Shown: one piece after another, positions 10,620 through 24,700 of the stretch
Layout: each line of letters starts with the position of its first letter
How positions within the stretch are numbered: position 1 is the first letter of the stretch
Translations under genes and position numbers: made by a program
The notes under the pieces: generated by a model
The model's database searches: none
Seen by the model: the letters and a program-made list of their open reading frames with translations, nothing else
Told to the model about the DNA's origin: nothing
DNA from: Mytilisepta virgata
Lineage: Eukaryota > Mollusca > Bivalvia > Mytilida > Mytilidae
Assembly: GCA_028015205.1 (NCBI GenBank)
Contig: CM051508.1
Coordinates: 12,356,001-12,420,000 of the forward strand
Reading direction: 5' to 3'
Length of the DNA: 64,000 nt

Positions 10620-12420
10620 ATAGGATACCAGTTATAATTGAAATCTCATTTAATTCATTTAAGAGATGCTAAATGCACAAGCATGAAAGCAATATGATCT
10701 TTTATGTTTCATGACAAAAATGGTGATTTAGTTGTCCTAAATCGTACTTAAGTTGCACCGTGACATCATTCATAATAATAAAACGTCCTTTGTATTACAT
10801 CGTATCTATGTTCAACAGGGTACACACAAAGTTAAAAAACAAAAATAGTTATCATGGTTGAGGTCACTCGTGTTTACGTATTTATGGAATGTCAAATTTA
10901 CAGATAAGACATAATACCCGTCATTGCCCGTGGGAAAAAACAATTATTTTTAAATTATTAATTTTAGCGTACTATTCGTATATATAATACTTCATATCAA
11001 TGATAAATTTATAATCTAATGTTTAAATATTTTTTTTTCTTTTTTACAATCCTTTGATATAAACTGTCAAATCTACAATGCATTTTTTTATTTAATAAGA
11101 GAGTTATCAATTAATAAAAATCAGACTGGATATTGTATTTAGGCACTGGCTACTTTTATTGTCATATGCATGAACGTAATATATTCATTTGATTCCATAT
11201 ATGTTATTAAATATTAGAAGATGAAGATTAATTGTAATAATTCAAATTCAATTCATTAAACATGCTGTTATAAAGAATCTGGAAAGAATATGGGACATTT
11301 AAAATTTACCCAATAAGGGCAATAACGATTTTTTCCCTTTGGTATATTTGTCCTATTTTTTTCTATATTGACCCGGTTCCATTCAGTCATATATAGGCCA
11401 AGTAATCACACAGGACTCTAAAATTTTACACAAAGTTTTTCAAAAATTCTGAAAACACCTAACTTTGGCCCAACGTATGTACTATATTCTTTTACAATTG
11501 GGCCAACACCGTAAGCATACCAACCAAACGTTAGCATACCAACGCTAACAAGTGGCAAACCTAACCATACCAACTCCAAAGGATGGCCAACGTACAACAA
11601 ATTCCCAACCTTCGCCCAACGTAGGCATGCTGTCTGGTAAGGAGCCTGCATTGCTAACCTGGCAAAATCTGATTCTCTTTTCAGTAACAACAGCAATATT
11701 TGTTCACAATCTTGACAAAAGTTCAAAGTTCAAAAGTTCAAGTTTTAATGATTTAAAATCCAACATAGTATTATCATCAAATTACAAATACACATGACAT
11801 ACAATATATACATGATATATATCAATATAATACCTTACAAACTTGTTTCACAGCTGAAGAATGTTTCAATAATATTGCTATGGTTGTATATAAATATTCG
11901 AGATTATTTACCAGATAATCGTATCAAATATAAGGGGAAGTAAAGAAATATATAATGTATATTAAACCATATTACCTACATATTTTAATTATCTGTTATT
12001 TGACTTTCTTTCGAAAATCATATATTTCACTTACTCTCTCAATACAAAGTTTTGTGAAATCATAGAGAAGAGGAACTACACAAGGAATACTTCAACAAAG
12101 TTTGGTATAAAATTTTCAAATACTATATTTGGCTATATTATGTAATTTTTAGTATAAGCAGCAATATTGGTCAGAGGTAGACCCCTAAACATAATTTTGA
12201 AAGTAGGCGACTAATTCGAATTTTGATCTCCATAGTACCATCAGAGGCAATTTATAGATATTTTATGCTGATGTTTATAGTTTTAGCAATGGTGGCAATA
12301 TATGACCAAGCTGGAGACCTCCAGACACAACTGGGAAAGGGGGGCACCTAAGGACCAAAGGGTGGTCTCTACTACCAAAGTAATAAGAGTAGAATTGTGC
12401 AGTATCAGTTTGCTGATTTT
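10620..12420. other. Intergenic or gene A downstream DNA
   Basis: AT-rich with no supported gene. A patch at 11470-11660 repeats CCAACGT, GCCAAC and ACCAACG in both orientations, in the manner of a worn MITE. Nothing else stands out. Confidence 0.5.
11465..11660. repeat. CCAACG-rich worn repeat
   Basis: Short words such as CCCAACGTA, GCATACCAACG and GGCCAACGT recur many times at irregular spacing. The 102-codon minus ORF here is a translation of this repeat. Similar GTTGG/CCAAC palindromic elements are familiar from bivalve genomes, by memory. Confidence 0.4.
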
Positions 12421-12423
12421 TGT

Positions 12424-13140
12424 CTCGCCTCCGACGAAAAGTCGCGGAGGCGAGATATAGGTATTACTTTCCGCCGGCGGCTGCGGCGGCGGCGTAAACG
12501 TTTTTAAAAGTTTAATAACTTTGAACATGTAATACCTACAATTAAGATATATAGTCCATATGGTAGCTTATCGTATAAGGTTTGCCGCAGTATACTTGTC
12601 TTGTGACACTGACCTCATTTTTATGGTTCACTGACCTCACAAACATGAATTTAAAATCATGGTTAAGTCCATTTCTCAGCAACTAGAATACCTAGACCCA
12701 AAATATTTGGTCAATAGATAGTTCTTGGTGGGTACATATCAGTCTGATACCTGGTTTGTGACCTTGACCTTAATTTCATGCTTGAGTGACTTTGTCACTT
12801 TTTCGTGGTTAAGTCCATTTCTCAGAAACTGTAATACCTAGGCCCTCTGTATTTGGTCTTATGACAGTTTTTGATGAGTACATGCCAGTCTGACACTTGT
12901 CTCTGGACCTTGACCTCAATTTCATGGTTGAGTGACTTTCATCCAAATTTCTTGATTAAGCCCTTTAAAAAGCAACTTTAATACCTAGACCCACCATATT
13001 TGGTCAATATATAGTTCTTAGTGGATACTGTCGGTATGACACCTGCCTTTTGACCATCAATTTCTTTTAATACATTTTCCTTTGACTTGCAAAATGTCGG
13101 GTATAAGATAATAATTATTCTGTGTTCATCAGGCGAGACC
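12424..13140 (+). mobile_element. Non-autonomous element with internal repeats of about 165 bp (pearl/Helentron-like)
   Basis: The element opens with GTCTCGCCTCCGACG facing CGGAGGCGAGAT (a hairpin) and closes near AGGCGAGACC. Between them a degenerate unit of about 165 bp (GGTTAAGTCCATTTCTCAG, then AATACCTAGACCC, then TTGGTCAATA) is repeated about three to four times. Core tandem repeats flanked by short ends are typical of the bivalve pearl elements, now usually viewed as non-autonomous Helentrons. No ORF. Confidence 0.6.
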
Positions 13141-13149
13141 TGGAAGGAC

Positions 13150-13450
13150 CTTTATAAAGTTTACATATTTCGTTCCGGTCGGACAACTAATATGGCCACT
13201 ATAATGAATTCTTATTTCTGATTGGACAAAATTTAAGAAATAAAATTTTCTGAAACCGCAAAGCCAAATGAGCTGTATGAAGCATCTGTGGAAGGACCTT
13301 TATAAAATTTGCATAGACAACTGGACAGCTAATATGGTATCTATGATGAATCGTATTTTTGAAAAATCTCCATCTCTGAAACCATATTACCAAATTAACT
13401 GATACTTGGTATGAAACATCTATGGTAGGTCCATTACAATTTTCACCTGA
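13150..13450 (+). repeat. Degenerate tandem repeat of about 150 bp next to the element
   Basis: GGAAGGACCTTTATAAA recurs at about 13142 and 13291, followed each time by GGACA(A/G)CTAATATGG and CTCTGAAACC-like words. It is probably a second repeat element or a continuation of the one at 12424-13140. Confidence 0.4.
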
Positions 13451-14737
13451 AATAAAATGGATTGAATGTAGGATTGTCAAGTAAACGATACAGACTCGAT
13501 TCTCTTGAGCCTCTTGTTTTTTGTTCATTGCCTGTCTAATTTGAATTTGGTTCTCTTTTGGGATTATTTTGGCATAATCAGACCTTAAAATTGTGATGAT
13601 GTTTACTGAGGCTGGATGTATCCTTGACTGTAAGCAACGATTTCTGTTCATCCAAGCACAATTCTTGGGAAAGCAAAATACCGGATTGTACATATACATG
13701 TACCTTGTACATTACGACATCACAGACTTTAACATGCAATAAATTGCAAGGAATCATAAAACATATTAAAAGAAAACAGCCTGTGGTGAAATGTTTGCAG
13801 GAGCGAAAGAAATTTTTCTAGGAAATACACCATTTTAACTTTTATTGATTGATATCATCTTTTTTACATAAGAAGAAAGTATTAAAGATTTACATAAATG
13901 TACTTTTTATTGTAACAATAAATTAAAAGAAATTTTAAACATAGAAAAAAAACGTAAGATGTGTTACTGTGTCCATATTGTCAAGTGACCGGAACCTCGC
14001 TATACAAGCTCTCAACCGTGAAAAATATAAAAACCCTATACAAATCCTTCCAAAACTATATAATTATACATTTACATAAATTACATAAAAATACGGTGAA
14101 GAAATAAGATGCATTGATTAAAAAATGAATAAGGGCATAAGCTTTAATTCACAGTTTTTGAAATAGGACCCAATATCAAAATGTATGTGTTTACATATGG
14201 TGTACATGAAAATATAACATGTATATAGAAATAAAATGCATGAATTGGAAAATGACTGATGAGTTTAGGTAACAAACTTTAATTTCAAAATGTTTTGAAA
14301 TTCTACCCGTTTAGGCACAAAGTTAAGAAAATCAAACTTCTAAAACCTTATTGTACATCTACATGGTATGGAATCATTGCACAAAGAAAGTACTTCCCTT
14401 AACTCAGAATGAAGGAGCAATATTTATATCGTGTAGCTCTTTATAGCAGATGTTGAACTTTAAAAAAAATTCAAATTGACCCAATAAGTGGAAAAAGTTA
14501 TGGAAAATGCTCTGTTTCTTTAACCCAATTTCTGTACAGCTATATACAATTTTAAAAGGAACAAAAACAACCAAATAAATACAATCTGCTAACGTGTTTC
14601 TAAAAAATGTAAACATTTAGTTATAGGTGTAACTGCATTTTTGAACAGCCACCAAACATTAAGTTATCATAGAATAAATCCAAACAAAAATATATCAATT
14701 CAAAAACGAATATCAGTTGACAATATATTTTCCTAAA

Positions 14738-14915
14738 CCTGACATGAGGAACATGGCGGGTGTTTTACAAAAAGCGGGAACTGCTTGCCCATCCAGAACA
14801 CCTGCGGTTACCATCAGTTGTTTGGTGTGGTAAATGTTACTCTTCAGGTTTTAGTTTTTCGTGTTGTGTTTCTGTTGTTGTTTTCTGTTATGTTTTTTTT
14901 TCGTCATTCCCAATA
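14738..14915 (+). repeat. Worn dispersed mussel repeat
   Basis: Words such as GGCGGGTGTT, CTGCTTGCCCATCCAGAAC, ACCTGCGG and GGTTTTAGTTTTTCGTGTTGTGT appear in the order I remember from a very common Mytilus interspersed repeat. The 62-codon ORF overlapping it is not considered a gene. Recognition is from memory only. Confidence 0.45.
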
Positions 14916-15543
14916 TTTATTTTATCTTTATAAGGATCTTCGGATTTTCATCACCTTATCATATTTATCGTAGGGTTTGACGATTGAGGTTATAAAATAC
15001 CACATAGAACAAAGCTCGTGGTAGGACTTAACTGACATGTTAACTATGTAACCCCCGGCTTTTGTTGCCACCGATAAGATATATCAAGGGTCTAATGCAT
15101 TCTATGTAGAAGCACATCTTCATATCTTAGTGTCCTTAGAAGGTTGTAATAATGTAGATTGAAAATTACAGGAGTTTCATATATTTTGAGCTAATTTTTC
15201 TCACACGCGATGACAAAAAATACTATGTTAATTACGTAGAATGTGGAAAATAATATAAACGCCAAAATACGAACTTCAAATCTTCATCCAACCAATGTTC
15301 TGATAGTGTAATTTTTTTTAAATGTTGGAGGTTGTGCTTACACAAACTTTTCAAAAACAGAATTATTCAATTAGATGTTCATATCATAATTTTAACAATG
15401 TATGTTACGGTAATCTTGTGGATATTCAGTGACCATCAGTCACATATGCTGCTATTTCCACCGACTGGCGGAATTGATGAGTAGTATATATTGATCTTTG
15501 AAAACATTATAGTACAATATATTACAATGACAGGAAAATTATC

Positions 15544-15759
15544 TTAGCTTTTTTTTTCAAATTTTCTGATACTGTCTACATATATGAAGTCGTCTTCGTC
15601 GCTTTCACTGCTCGAGGAAAGAGCTGGCCTTGCAGCAGTCGCCTCTAGATCAATATCGCTGTACAGAGTTCTTTCTTCACCATGTAAATAATCTGTTTGC
15701 ACAGTTCCAGTGGGGAATACAACTTCAGCATAATTCAGACAGGTTTTGGCGATTCGATA
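15544..15759 (-). CDS. Gene A last exon: tyrosine-motif tail and stop
   Basis: 71 codons plus stop TAA (15544-15546). The acceptor AATAAG follows a pyrimidine tract, phase 0. Motifs are LNYAEV (15721-15738, ITIM form L-x-Y-x-x-V), TLYSDI (15652-15669, ITSM form T-x-Y-x-x-I), then an acidic serine cluster and DDFIYVDS. The layout Y-motif, H/G-rich link, TLYSDIDL, acidic Ser cluster resembles tails I remember from bivalve Ig-type receptors. The cluster could be a casein kinase 2 target (inference). Confidence 0.7.
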   Translation of the reverse strand, partial: YRIAKTCLNYAEVVFPTGTVQTDYLHGEERTLYSDIDLEATAARPALSSSSESDEDDFIYVDSIRKFEKKS

Positions 15760-18700
15760 CTTATTAAAAGAAGTAAACGAAGTTTGTTAAACATATTTAT
15801 ATTTTTATACAGAACGTGTGGTATATTACATATTTTATGTATAACATGGAAAAAGGACAACTGGCATTACGAAAATCAGTGTACTTTCAGACGTAGGGAC
15901 AGTGAAAGTTATCAAATAAAATTTAGGCGGGAAATTGTAACAAGGTTAAGTGACGCGTTAGAAATATTTTTTTGTATCTCATCTTCTCGATAAAATTCAG
16001 GTAGCAGTTATGATACAATGACTAGAATAGAGAATGGAAACGGGGAATGTGTCAAAGAGACAACAACCGACAAAAGAGCAGAAAACAGCTCAAAGCTACC
16101 AATGGGTCTTGAACGCAGCGAGAAAATCTCGCACTCGGAGGTGGGCATCAACTGCCCCCTAAACAATAATGCATACTAGTTCAGCAAAATGGACGGCACA
16201 CTAAACTCCGAAGAATACAAATGAACGAAAATTCCAAAAAACACACAAGACTAACAAAGGCTAGAGGTTCTGATTTGGGACATGCGCAAACATGCAGCGG
16301 GGTTAAACATGTTTTGTGAGATCTCAGCCCTCCACCTATACCTCTAGCCAATGTGGAATAAACAAACACACAGTTCAAAAGATGTCCGAGTCCGATGTTA
16401 AACTAGAGGCGTCAGGCACTTGTATCGCTCACCTGTACTATGTCCATCTTGACTGGCAGCCTGGAACATTGCCATCACGTTCCAATTGTCTCACTGGTTT
16501 CTAACAAGAAGATCATTCAGTAAACTTTCTCAGAAGGTCATATGTTAAAGTAAGATCTGCTCTGGCAGCTATCTTGGATGGTGGACAGGGTCATCGGATA
16601 TAATTATTAAATAGGATCAACTAAGGACCATTGCTGCTAAGTTTTGTTGCAATTGGCCAAGTGGTTTCAGACAAGAAGATCTTTAAGTAAATTTTACATA
16701 GAGTTTTATGTTAAACTAAGTTCGGTTCTGGCGGCCAATTTGGATGACGGGAGGGGTCATCGAATATAATTCTGAAAGAGGACCACCTAAGGACCATTGC
16801 TACCAAATTTTGTTCTAATTGGACAAGTGCTTTCAGACAAGAAGATCTTTATGTAAATTTCCAATAGTGTCCTATGCTAAACTAAGTTCGGCTCTGGCGA
16901 CCATCTTGGATGACGGGCAGGGTCATCGGATATAATTCCGAAAGAGGACTACCTAAGAACCATTGCTGCCAAGTTGTGATCCAATTGGCCAGTGGTTTCA
17001 GATCAAAAGATCTTTAAAGGAAACTTTACGACGACGACGACGGACGCCGGACGCCAAATGATGACAATATCTCACATGGTCCTTTGGGCCAGGTGAGCTA
17101 AAAAGGTAACAGAAGAAACTAAGCAAAATGACAATGATCAATGTATATTAACAAAGGACTACTCCTACCGACATGCCAGCTCCAGACCTAAAAAAAACTG
17201 AGTATGTCTATATCATATTGAAAATCAGCCACAATCCCTCCCGTTACGGGTTTAGTATCAAGAACATAACCCGTATCATACCAACAGCTGGTTTTAGAAT
17301 AAATGTGAATAAGTAAATATTTCCGATGCAAAGATCCTATGAGTGAATCAATATTAGCTCCAAAAACACCATCTTTAATGACTTGACAACAGTATCGTAA
17401 CTATATCCCTCGTGGATAAGTCTGTCTATAATTTTAACCATATCTATTGCAGGCCTCGTGGTCTCGTTTCTTCCTTGAATGCGGAAGATCTAGGGTGCCC
17501 ACGATTTGGGCGGTGTTAAGCAAAACTTATCTAATGTAGTGAAATGTATTTGCTCTATTCTTGTTTAGTTACTGACCAGGACAGCTCTACTTTAAATCAG
17601 ATTTGGCCGATTTAATCCATCAGTTTCTAACTGCACTATAATAAAAGTCCTTATAGGGAAAATTACATAAAACTCTATATATATTTCGTTACTGTCCTTG
17701 GCAAATATACAAGACAACAATTTTCTATAAGACACCCCTTTAATTACTTCAGAACGGCGACGATGACTCCAGTGGTTTGGGTTCAAATTTGTATTGATTA
17801 TAATTGTTTTTATTTGATAATAAGCTACTTGATGCTTAATGTCCTAAACTATGGTTAAATATTGGAGACGGAAGACTTTCGAACTACCAATACAATGTTT
17901 TATTATATTGAATAATTAAACGGATAATAAATCTTCATTTTAAAACAAAATATCTATAGAGAAACTGAAAATGATGATGATTTTTTCGTAAAATATAGAC
18001 ATAAAAATTCTTACTTTATATCGGGTATACCATGACGTTTTTCCGCTTGTTTCGTTGCCATTGATGTACGAATTATTGATTTTGTTGAATTATTTACTTT
18101 GTTAAGATGCCAAATAATTATAGGATAACTAATTCAAGAATTTGAATATCGCAACATATTCAACGAGTGACCGAAAACCACCTTAATTCAGGAATGCGCG
18201 GAGCGCATGAGGGAATTATTAGTGTTTTCCGATCACGCGTTGAATATTTTTGATATTCAAATTCTTGAATTAGTTATCCTATAATTCTAGTCATAAACAG
18301 GAGCTTGTGGCTGTCTTGCTCTCACAAGGTACAATATTTTGTATCGACAATGTTGAAGGGGTCGTGTGACGTTAAAATGAAGAACAGCAATAAAACCGTT
18401 GTTCCTTTGCTTGAACTTTTGTTATGGATATGTGTGTGTTTTATGCTACCCATACCCTTCCTGCATTGCCTTTTGTATATTTGTATTTAAAATCGAAATG
18501 TTTTTCAAAATATCGCTCACTCAAATTGTCAAAATCTAATTAAATCTTAAATATAAAATACAATATATGTGCAACTACTGAATTGTGTATGGTTTTGTGT
18601 ACTAATGAGCTGTGATTTTGTCTTCTTGCAATTTCTTTTTTGTATTAAAATTCATAACTTACTCGAGGGCGACTGCCTTTTGCAGAATTTTTTTGTCTTC

Positions 18701-21700
18701 CATTTTTTTTGAGCTGGAATATATAAAGAATTGGAATATTATTTTTAGTGTGTAATTAAATGCATATTCGTTGATACATCGCATGGACTGAACATATGCA
18801 TAGGTGTTTTTGGATGTTTTTTCACTTGCATGGAATGAACATATGCAGGTTACTTATGTCAGCAACAATCATATTTAGAATGCAAATGATTCAAACAAAA
18901 ATATAAATGTCTACATGATACAAGGTATGAGGGTATCACTTTGAAACTGTTACGATTATTTTTAGGAAACTTTTACTGAACACTGAAATACAGAAGAAGA
19001 AAAATGACTGGTCTTTATTCTTGCTGGTCTCAGAATAGCTGATTATTGTTAATCTAACTTTTTAATCTTAGCAATCTGCAGACAGTAACATACATTGCAG
19101 ATTATAATTACAATTTGAGACCAATTTATAAGAAAATGAATAAAACGTTTATTAAGACAGTTCGTATAGTACCTGTGAACACATTTTGTTCTGCCAAATG
19201 TCCTGTCCCTGTAAATCCAGCAGATCTTTGGATCGAAATGTGGGGATGGGGAAGGGGGCTCTATCTGCATTTATGTTTGATGATCCTACTCCTATACTCT
19301 GATACATACTATTTTCAATGGCTAGTCCTGTTAAAAATAGATTAAATATAGTTTCAGTTAGGAGAACGATCAAAGACAACATACAAGACCATATCAAAGA
19401 AAACATAAAATCAACAAGGCACCATATCAGACATATAAGTTCTACTTGGTACAGCTGTGCAGGATGTGGTATATATATTTAGATTTATACAAATTAAGTC
19501 ACTTTAGTTGTGCTCAGGAATCAATCAGCCAAAATATTGTACAACAGGACTAGCTACGAGTCGACCATTAATTTAGGGCAAAAATGTACATATTTCACAA
19601 TTTTAAATGTTTTATGGTGGTAATATGCAATGTGCTCGAATCCATGCAGATGAGTCATCAGGTAAAAAAATATCACACAAAGTATAATCATCCATTTGCT
19701 TTTCTTGTCGGAAAGGATTTGACGACATCTTATCTGAATTATTTTCTGCTATTACTCTTTCACTTTTAGGATTTCACATTAATCATGTGAAAGTTCTGTT
19801 ATAGTCATGGTATCAACGTGAAAATTCGCACTTAGCGAGGTCTATCGTTCAATCTTTAAAAATTGGGATTAAATTCTAAATATTTCCCTTTCCCTGTTAT
19901 ACCTTCTCCCCCCATCCCCTTTAACAGTAAAATAAGTCGGTGGGGGGGAGGGGCGGATTTAGCCTTTTTGGCATATTGAGACGCAGGTTTGTTACATTAA
20001 GTCAAACGTAAATTGCCGTCCTCATTAAGGAGTTTTTGCTCTAGGACGTTGAAATAGTTACTTTTTTATCATAAGTATTACTATTGCTATCTCTATTACA
20101 CATTGAGAAGTATTACTACTGCGTCAATGTTTTGTTAAATTAATATTTAATGTCATAAATTATTTGATTTAATGACGCGAACAAGAATATCCTTTCATTG
20201 GATGTTTTTCTTTTCTTTTGATTATATTGAAATTTGAATCGGCTTTTCGAAATTTTGACTTTCAAAATTTCAGTCTTGATCACAATCGAAATTGTTATCT
20301 CTATTATACATTTTGAATTACCATCAATGAATATTTATTTTATATTCAATCATGAAAGGGGGGACAACTTGTCTTTAAAATATTGTTGATATTTATTTGT
20401 GTTGTCATCCAAATAGTACAAATATCAGGTTTGCATAAAACGATGAATTACCCTCGTTTTGAATGTTGTGAAGTAAATTGTTTGGGTAAGGTCCATCGGA
20501 AAAGGTCATTCTTCTTTCTAATGCCTCATTATTCCATTCCCTCAGTTCCAAGCTATTAGAAGATTGATATAATCGATTTTCGATGGATTCACCTACAACT
20601 GAAATACAGGGGCCAGTTTCACAAAGCTGTCTTAGGCCTAAGACATGTCTTAGGATTGTCTTATGACATATCTTAGTCCTAAGTCGGTTTCACAAAGTGG
20701 TCCTAATTTAGGACATCTTTTAAAGTTGGTCATACTACACGGAAGGTGTCTTATGATGGTCTTAGGCTCATAACAGGTTAAAGGAATATTTAAAATCATT
20801 TAACAAAATGAACATTCAATGTATTTATAGCAAGTATGACAATTGTATCCTTTAACCTTTTTATAACCAATACAATGACAAAATTGAACTCAACTCACTT
20901 GTAGAAAAAATGTAGTTATTATTTGATTTTTTTTCTTCATTTTGTATTTTAATTTTTACATATATATTGGTGTCTAATTAATAGATTATTTATAATTACA
21001 CTTCATTTTTTTTTTTTTTTTGAAAAATCAATTTTCAAAAGATCTAATTAGGGAATATTATTCAATACGTTTGGCAATATTTGGGAAATTTATATTAGTT
21101 GTTTCATAAATATTTAACTTCCGATATGTTTAGGACAAATTTGCTAAGATCATCCTAAGACAGCTTCGAGACGAGGTCTAAGATATGTCCTAAGATAGTC
21201 ATAGGATGATCCTAAGATATGTCCTAAAATATATCTTATGACAGATCTTAGGATAGCTTTGTGAAACCGGTCCCTGGTTATTATAACATGTGTATTTCAT
21301 AACATGTACTACTTTATTTGAAAATATTTGCCATCATTTCACAAATAAGTGTTTTCTTGCTCTAAGTCCTAGTAAGGTTTTGTTTTCCATTTTAACAGGA
21401 AAACACACAAAAACTAATATGGTGTAGCTGTTTTTCTAAGGTATTTTCACGTCAATAATGAAGATAAAAGTACATTATTTTCGGTTAATTCAGTTGAATA
21501 AATTTTTTTTAATCGTGATGTCTGCATATATATGAAACATTTATATTATTTTCCAAGTTATATTTTGCATATAGCGGTATTTCATATTTGAAATATAAGG
21601 CAATTGAATAAATATTTGTTAATATTTTACATTTTAATTTGTAAAAGCCTATAATTAGACTGAAATTCAAGGTTTTCTATAACTTTTCGATAATATTTCC

Positions 21701-24700
21701 ATACCGTTTTCCTTGGAATGATAAATTGTTTTCTATACGCGAAATATTATTATTATGTGATAATGGAACATTTTTAGTCCGTTGAAGAAAAAAAATGTTT
21801 TGCGATTAATTCTAGGAAGAACACAATGTCATAAACACTGTAAAGGAGAATGCAATAGAAACTCGCGATGGTAATGATAATTAGGGTACCATATCAATAC
21901 CACCATATTAACGATGTAGTTATTGGTAAAGCATCGACAGACGTCTGTAAAGCAATATTTCATTTGTGCAACATCGTAGAATATTTAAATTTAGTCACAT
22001 TGTGTATTCTTTGTTGTTATTCAATAAAACAATAGTTTTTTGTAGTATTCTAAAAGACCATATCCACTATGTATGGTCAACATACATCAATAACATCGAT
22101 GGCAACAACGTCTATATATGGCTTTTAAAAAACAATTCCCTGATACCAATTTAATACACAAGATGTGCACATTTCGTCGATTCATCATCAGTTGTGTTCA
22201 AGGCCTATAATGTTCAAAAAAGCATCTCATGGTAGCGTGCACGGCTCAAGTGTGGAAGGTCGGGGGTTAGATTCCCGGCCTGATCAAACAAAAGACATTG
22301 AAATTGGTATTTGCTGGTTATCCGCCAAGTACGCGACATATAAGAGTAAGAGCAAATGAATGGTCGGCTCGGAGTAAGTATAATGTGTCCGGATCGGGTT
22401 ATATTTCTTCCTGCAGACTGTTACCTCGTGAGCAAGCACGTTAAAAATCCGACTTAGCTTGTCGGTCTGGTAAAAAGCAGTGCTAATATTCATATCATAT
22501 CATATCAACATGTTCTCGTCCTGTTGTGCGCCTAATAGTTGACACTGGACGTTTAACAATAATTTATCCATCTAAAATGTTGAAAAATAAAACAAAGAAA
22601 GGTTCAAAAGCAAATTAAAAAATATCAAAATGATAAAAAAAAACTGTAAAGGCAAAAATAATAATATTATGATCTATGCTATGAATAATTTTATGTTCTT
22701 AACATAAGTACCTTGACCGTTGCCTTCAGAGATCACTTGATTACTGTAACAAATAATAAATGTTTAAGTTAATAATATTTAAATAAATTTCAGGGATTTT
22801 TTTAATTCATTGTTGTTTTTTATTAAATCAATGTCTCCTCGCAATTATTCAAATATTCCTCTGACGTTTTAGAATGAAACACCTCAATAGCAAATAAATT
22901 TAAAAGGTTCAATCAGCTGTTGCAGGATGGGCTAAATGTAAATAAAACAGATATAAAAATGACAAATAACAAGAAAAGTAAAAGAAGATTCAAAGCTCAA
23001 CGTTTTAGCTACGGGAGGAACCATTTGATTTTTTATGGGGGGGGGGGGGGGGGGGCTAGGATCAATTTTGATATAAATTGGCAGGTCCAGGTATTTTGGC
23101 AAAATAAAAAGACAGGATCATCTTGATCACCTTACATATGTAGGTGTGAAAAAAATGCAGGGCATGTGTCAATCAGGAAATATTTTGGTTTAAATGAAAA
23201 CAAAAATTTAGGACCAAAATAAATAGGCAGGATCAAATAGTTGCTCCCTTATTAGCCTTGATCAAGAACAAAAACTGTCCAAATTCTCTATAAAGACTGG
23301 CCCATTATAATTTTTTATAGAATTGCATTGGTATATTTGAGGGCATTTTATGATATAAAGCTGGGAAATATACAGAAAAGATTTTTTTTATGATTTCCGA
23401 GTTAATTTAGAAAATCCAACATATATCAATTCGGCCACCATTTTGATATATCTCTCCAAAATGTATTCTCGTGACCCTTGAGATTGCGGTTTTTTCCATG
23501 CACAATGAAATTATAAAGCATAAATTCCTCGTCAATTAATTATTTAATAATTGGGAGATATTACTAAAACTATAACATTTATGAAGAGGAAAATTGCAAA
23601 AAACTGAAGTACATATTATGAGGTTTTTGTGGTAGAAAATAAAGGATTTGTCGTTTGGAAGCGACAAATTTCTAACTTTTGTATGTGGGGTGGCTCTGGA
23701 TTTCAATTGCATAAGTTCTAAAGCCGACCTTTTGACGTCAAAGGAATCTTGAACTAAAGCTCTTTCTCTTTCTGTCTTTGTTTCGCAGTCTAGAGAATCT
23801 GATTTAGATTAACCCTCAAGTTCTCTTAATCAACTGGAAATAATTAAGATCATAGATATGGTTTTCTTGTGAAAAATAATTATCTATTAGACTTCAGAAG
23901 ATAAAATTAATCTATTTCGTTGGTCAGAAAGTTTTCACCGAGAATAATACCTTTGAGAAGTGTTCGTACAATATTTTCTTTTCCTTGGCATTACTCTTTT
24001 GATTTGTTATGAATTATACCTAAGGTAATTGTTTGGATGGCGTTTCTTTGAACGTTCCTTTGTTCACTTTTATTTATGCTTTGCTTAATTATAAAACAAA
24101 CCTTTCATCTTCATTTTGTGTCTTCCGAGCTACAGAAAAAAAGACTATATACCTTATTTCGTTTGTTTTCTCATACTAAAATCTTTTCAGCTATTACCTT
24201 GAAAGATGTAAATACAATGAGAAGATACAAAATGTTATGTATTGGGAATACATTTATCTAATGTCGATACGGATCGGTACATACATATGTGATACCAATC
24301 CAAGTCTGTTAAACCATGTAGACTGTAACAAACAGCATCCGGTTTTATTCATAACACAAATCAACAAATAAATACCTTGTCATCTTTCGAAATGTACATG
24401 TATACCCTCTGAAATGAGATTCTAATACTACTGAGGCGAGGCTGCTGTTTGACTATAAGTTTGAGGGGTAATATTCAACACGGTAGTCATTGTTTAAGGA
24501 AAGACTTGATTTCTATATAAACTTGTTGAAACGTTCCGTTTTTGAATATTTATTTTTTTTCCTATTTCATTATTATAGTATTTATTTACCGTTTTTTATT
24601 TATATTTTAATGTTTTGGGTAACTTATTTTTTATTTTCACTTTATTTTATTTATCAATTTATTGGATTTTATTATTTTTAAACTAAGCTTTCATTTCTCT

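Noticed and set aside
11418..11726. 102-codon minus-strand ORF with a membrane-like stretch
   Set aside because: Built from CCAACG/GTTGG repeat words. No splice or family support.
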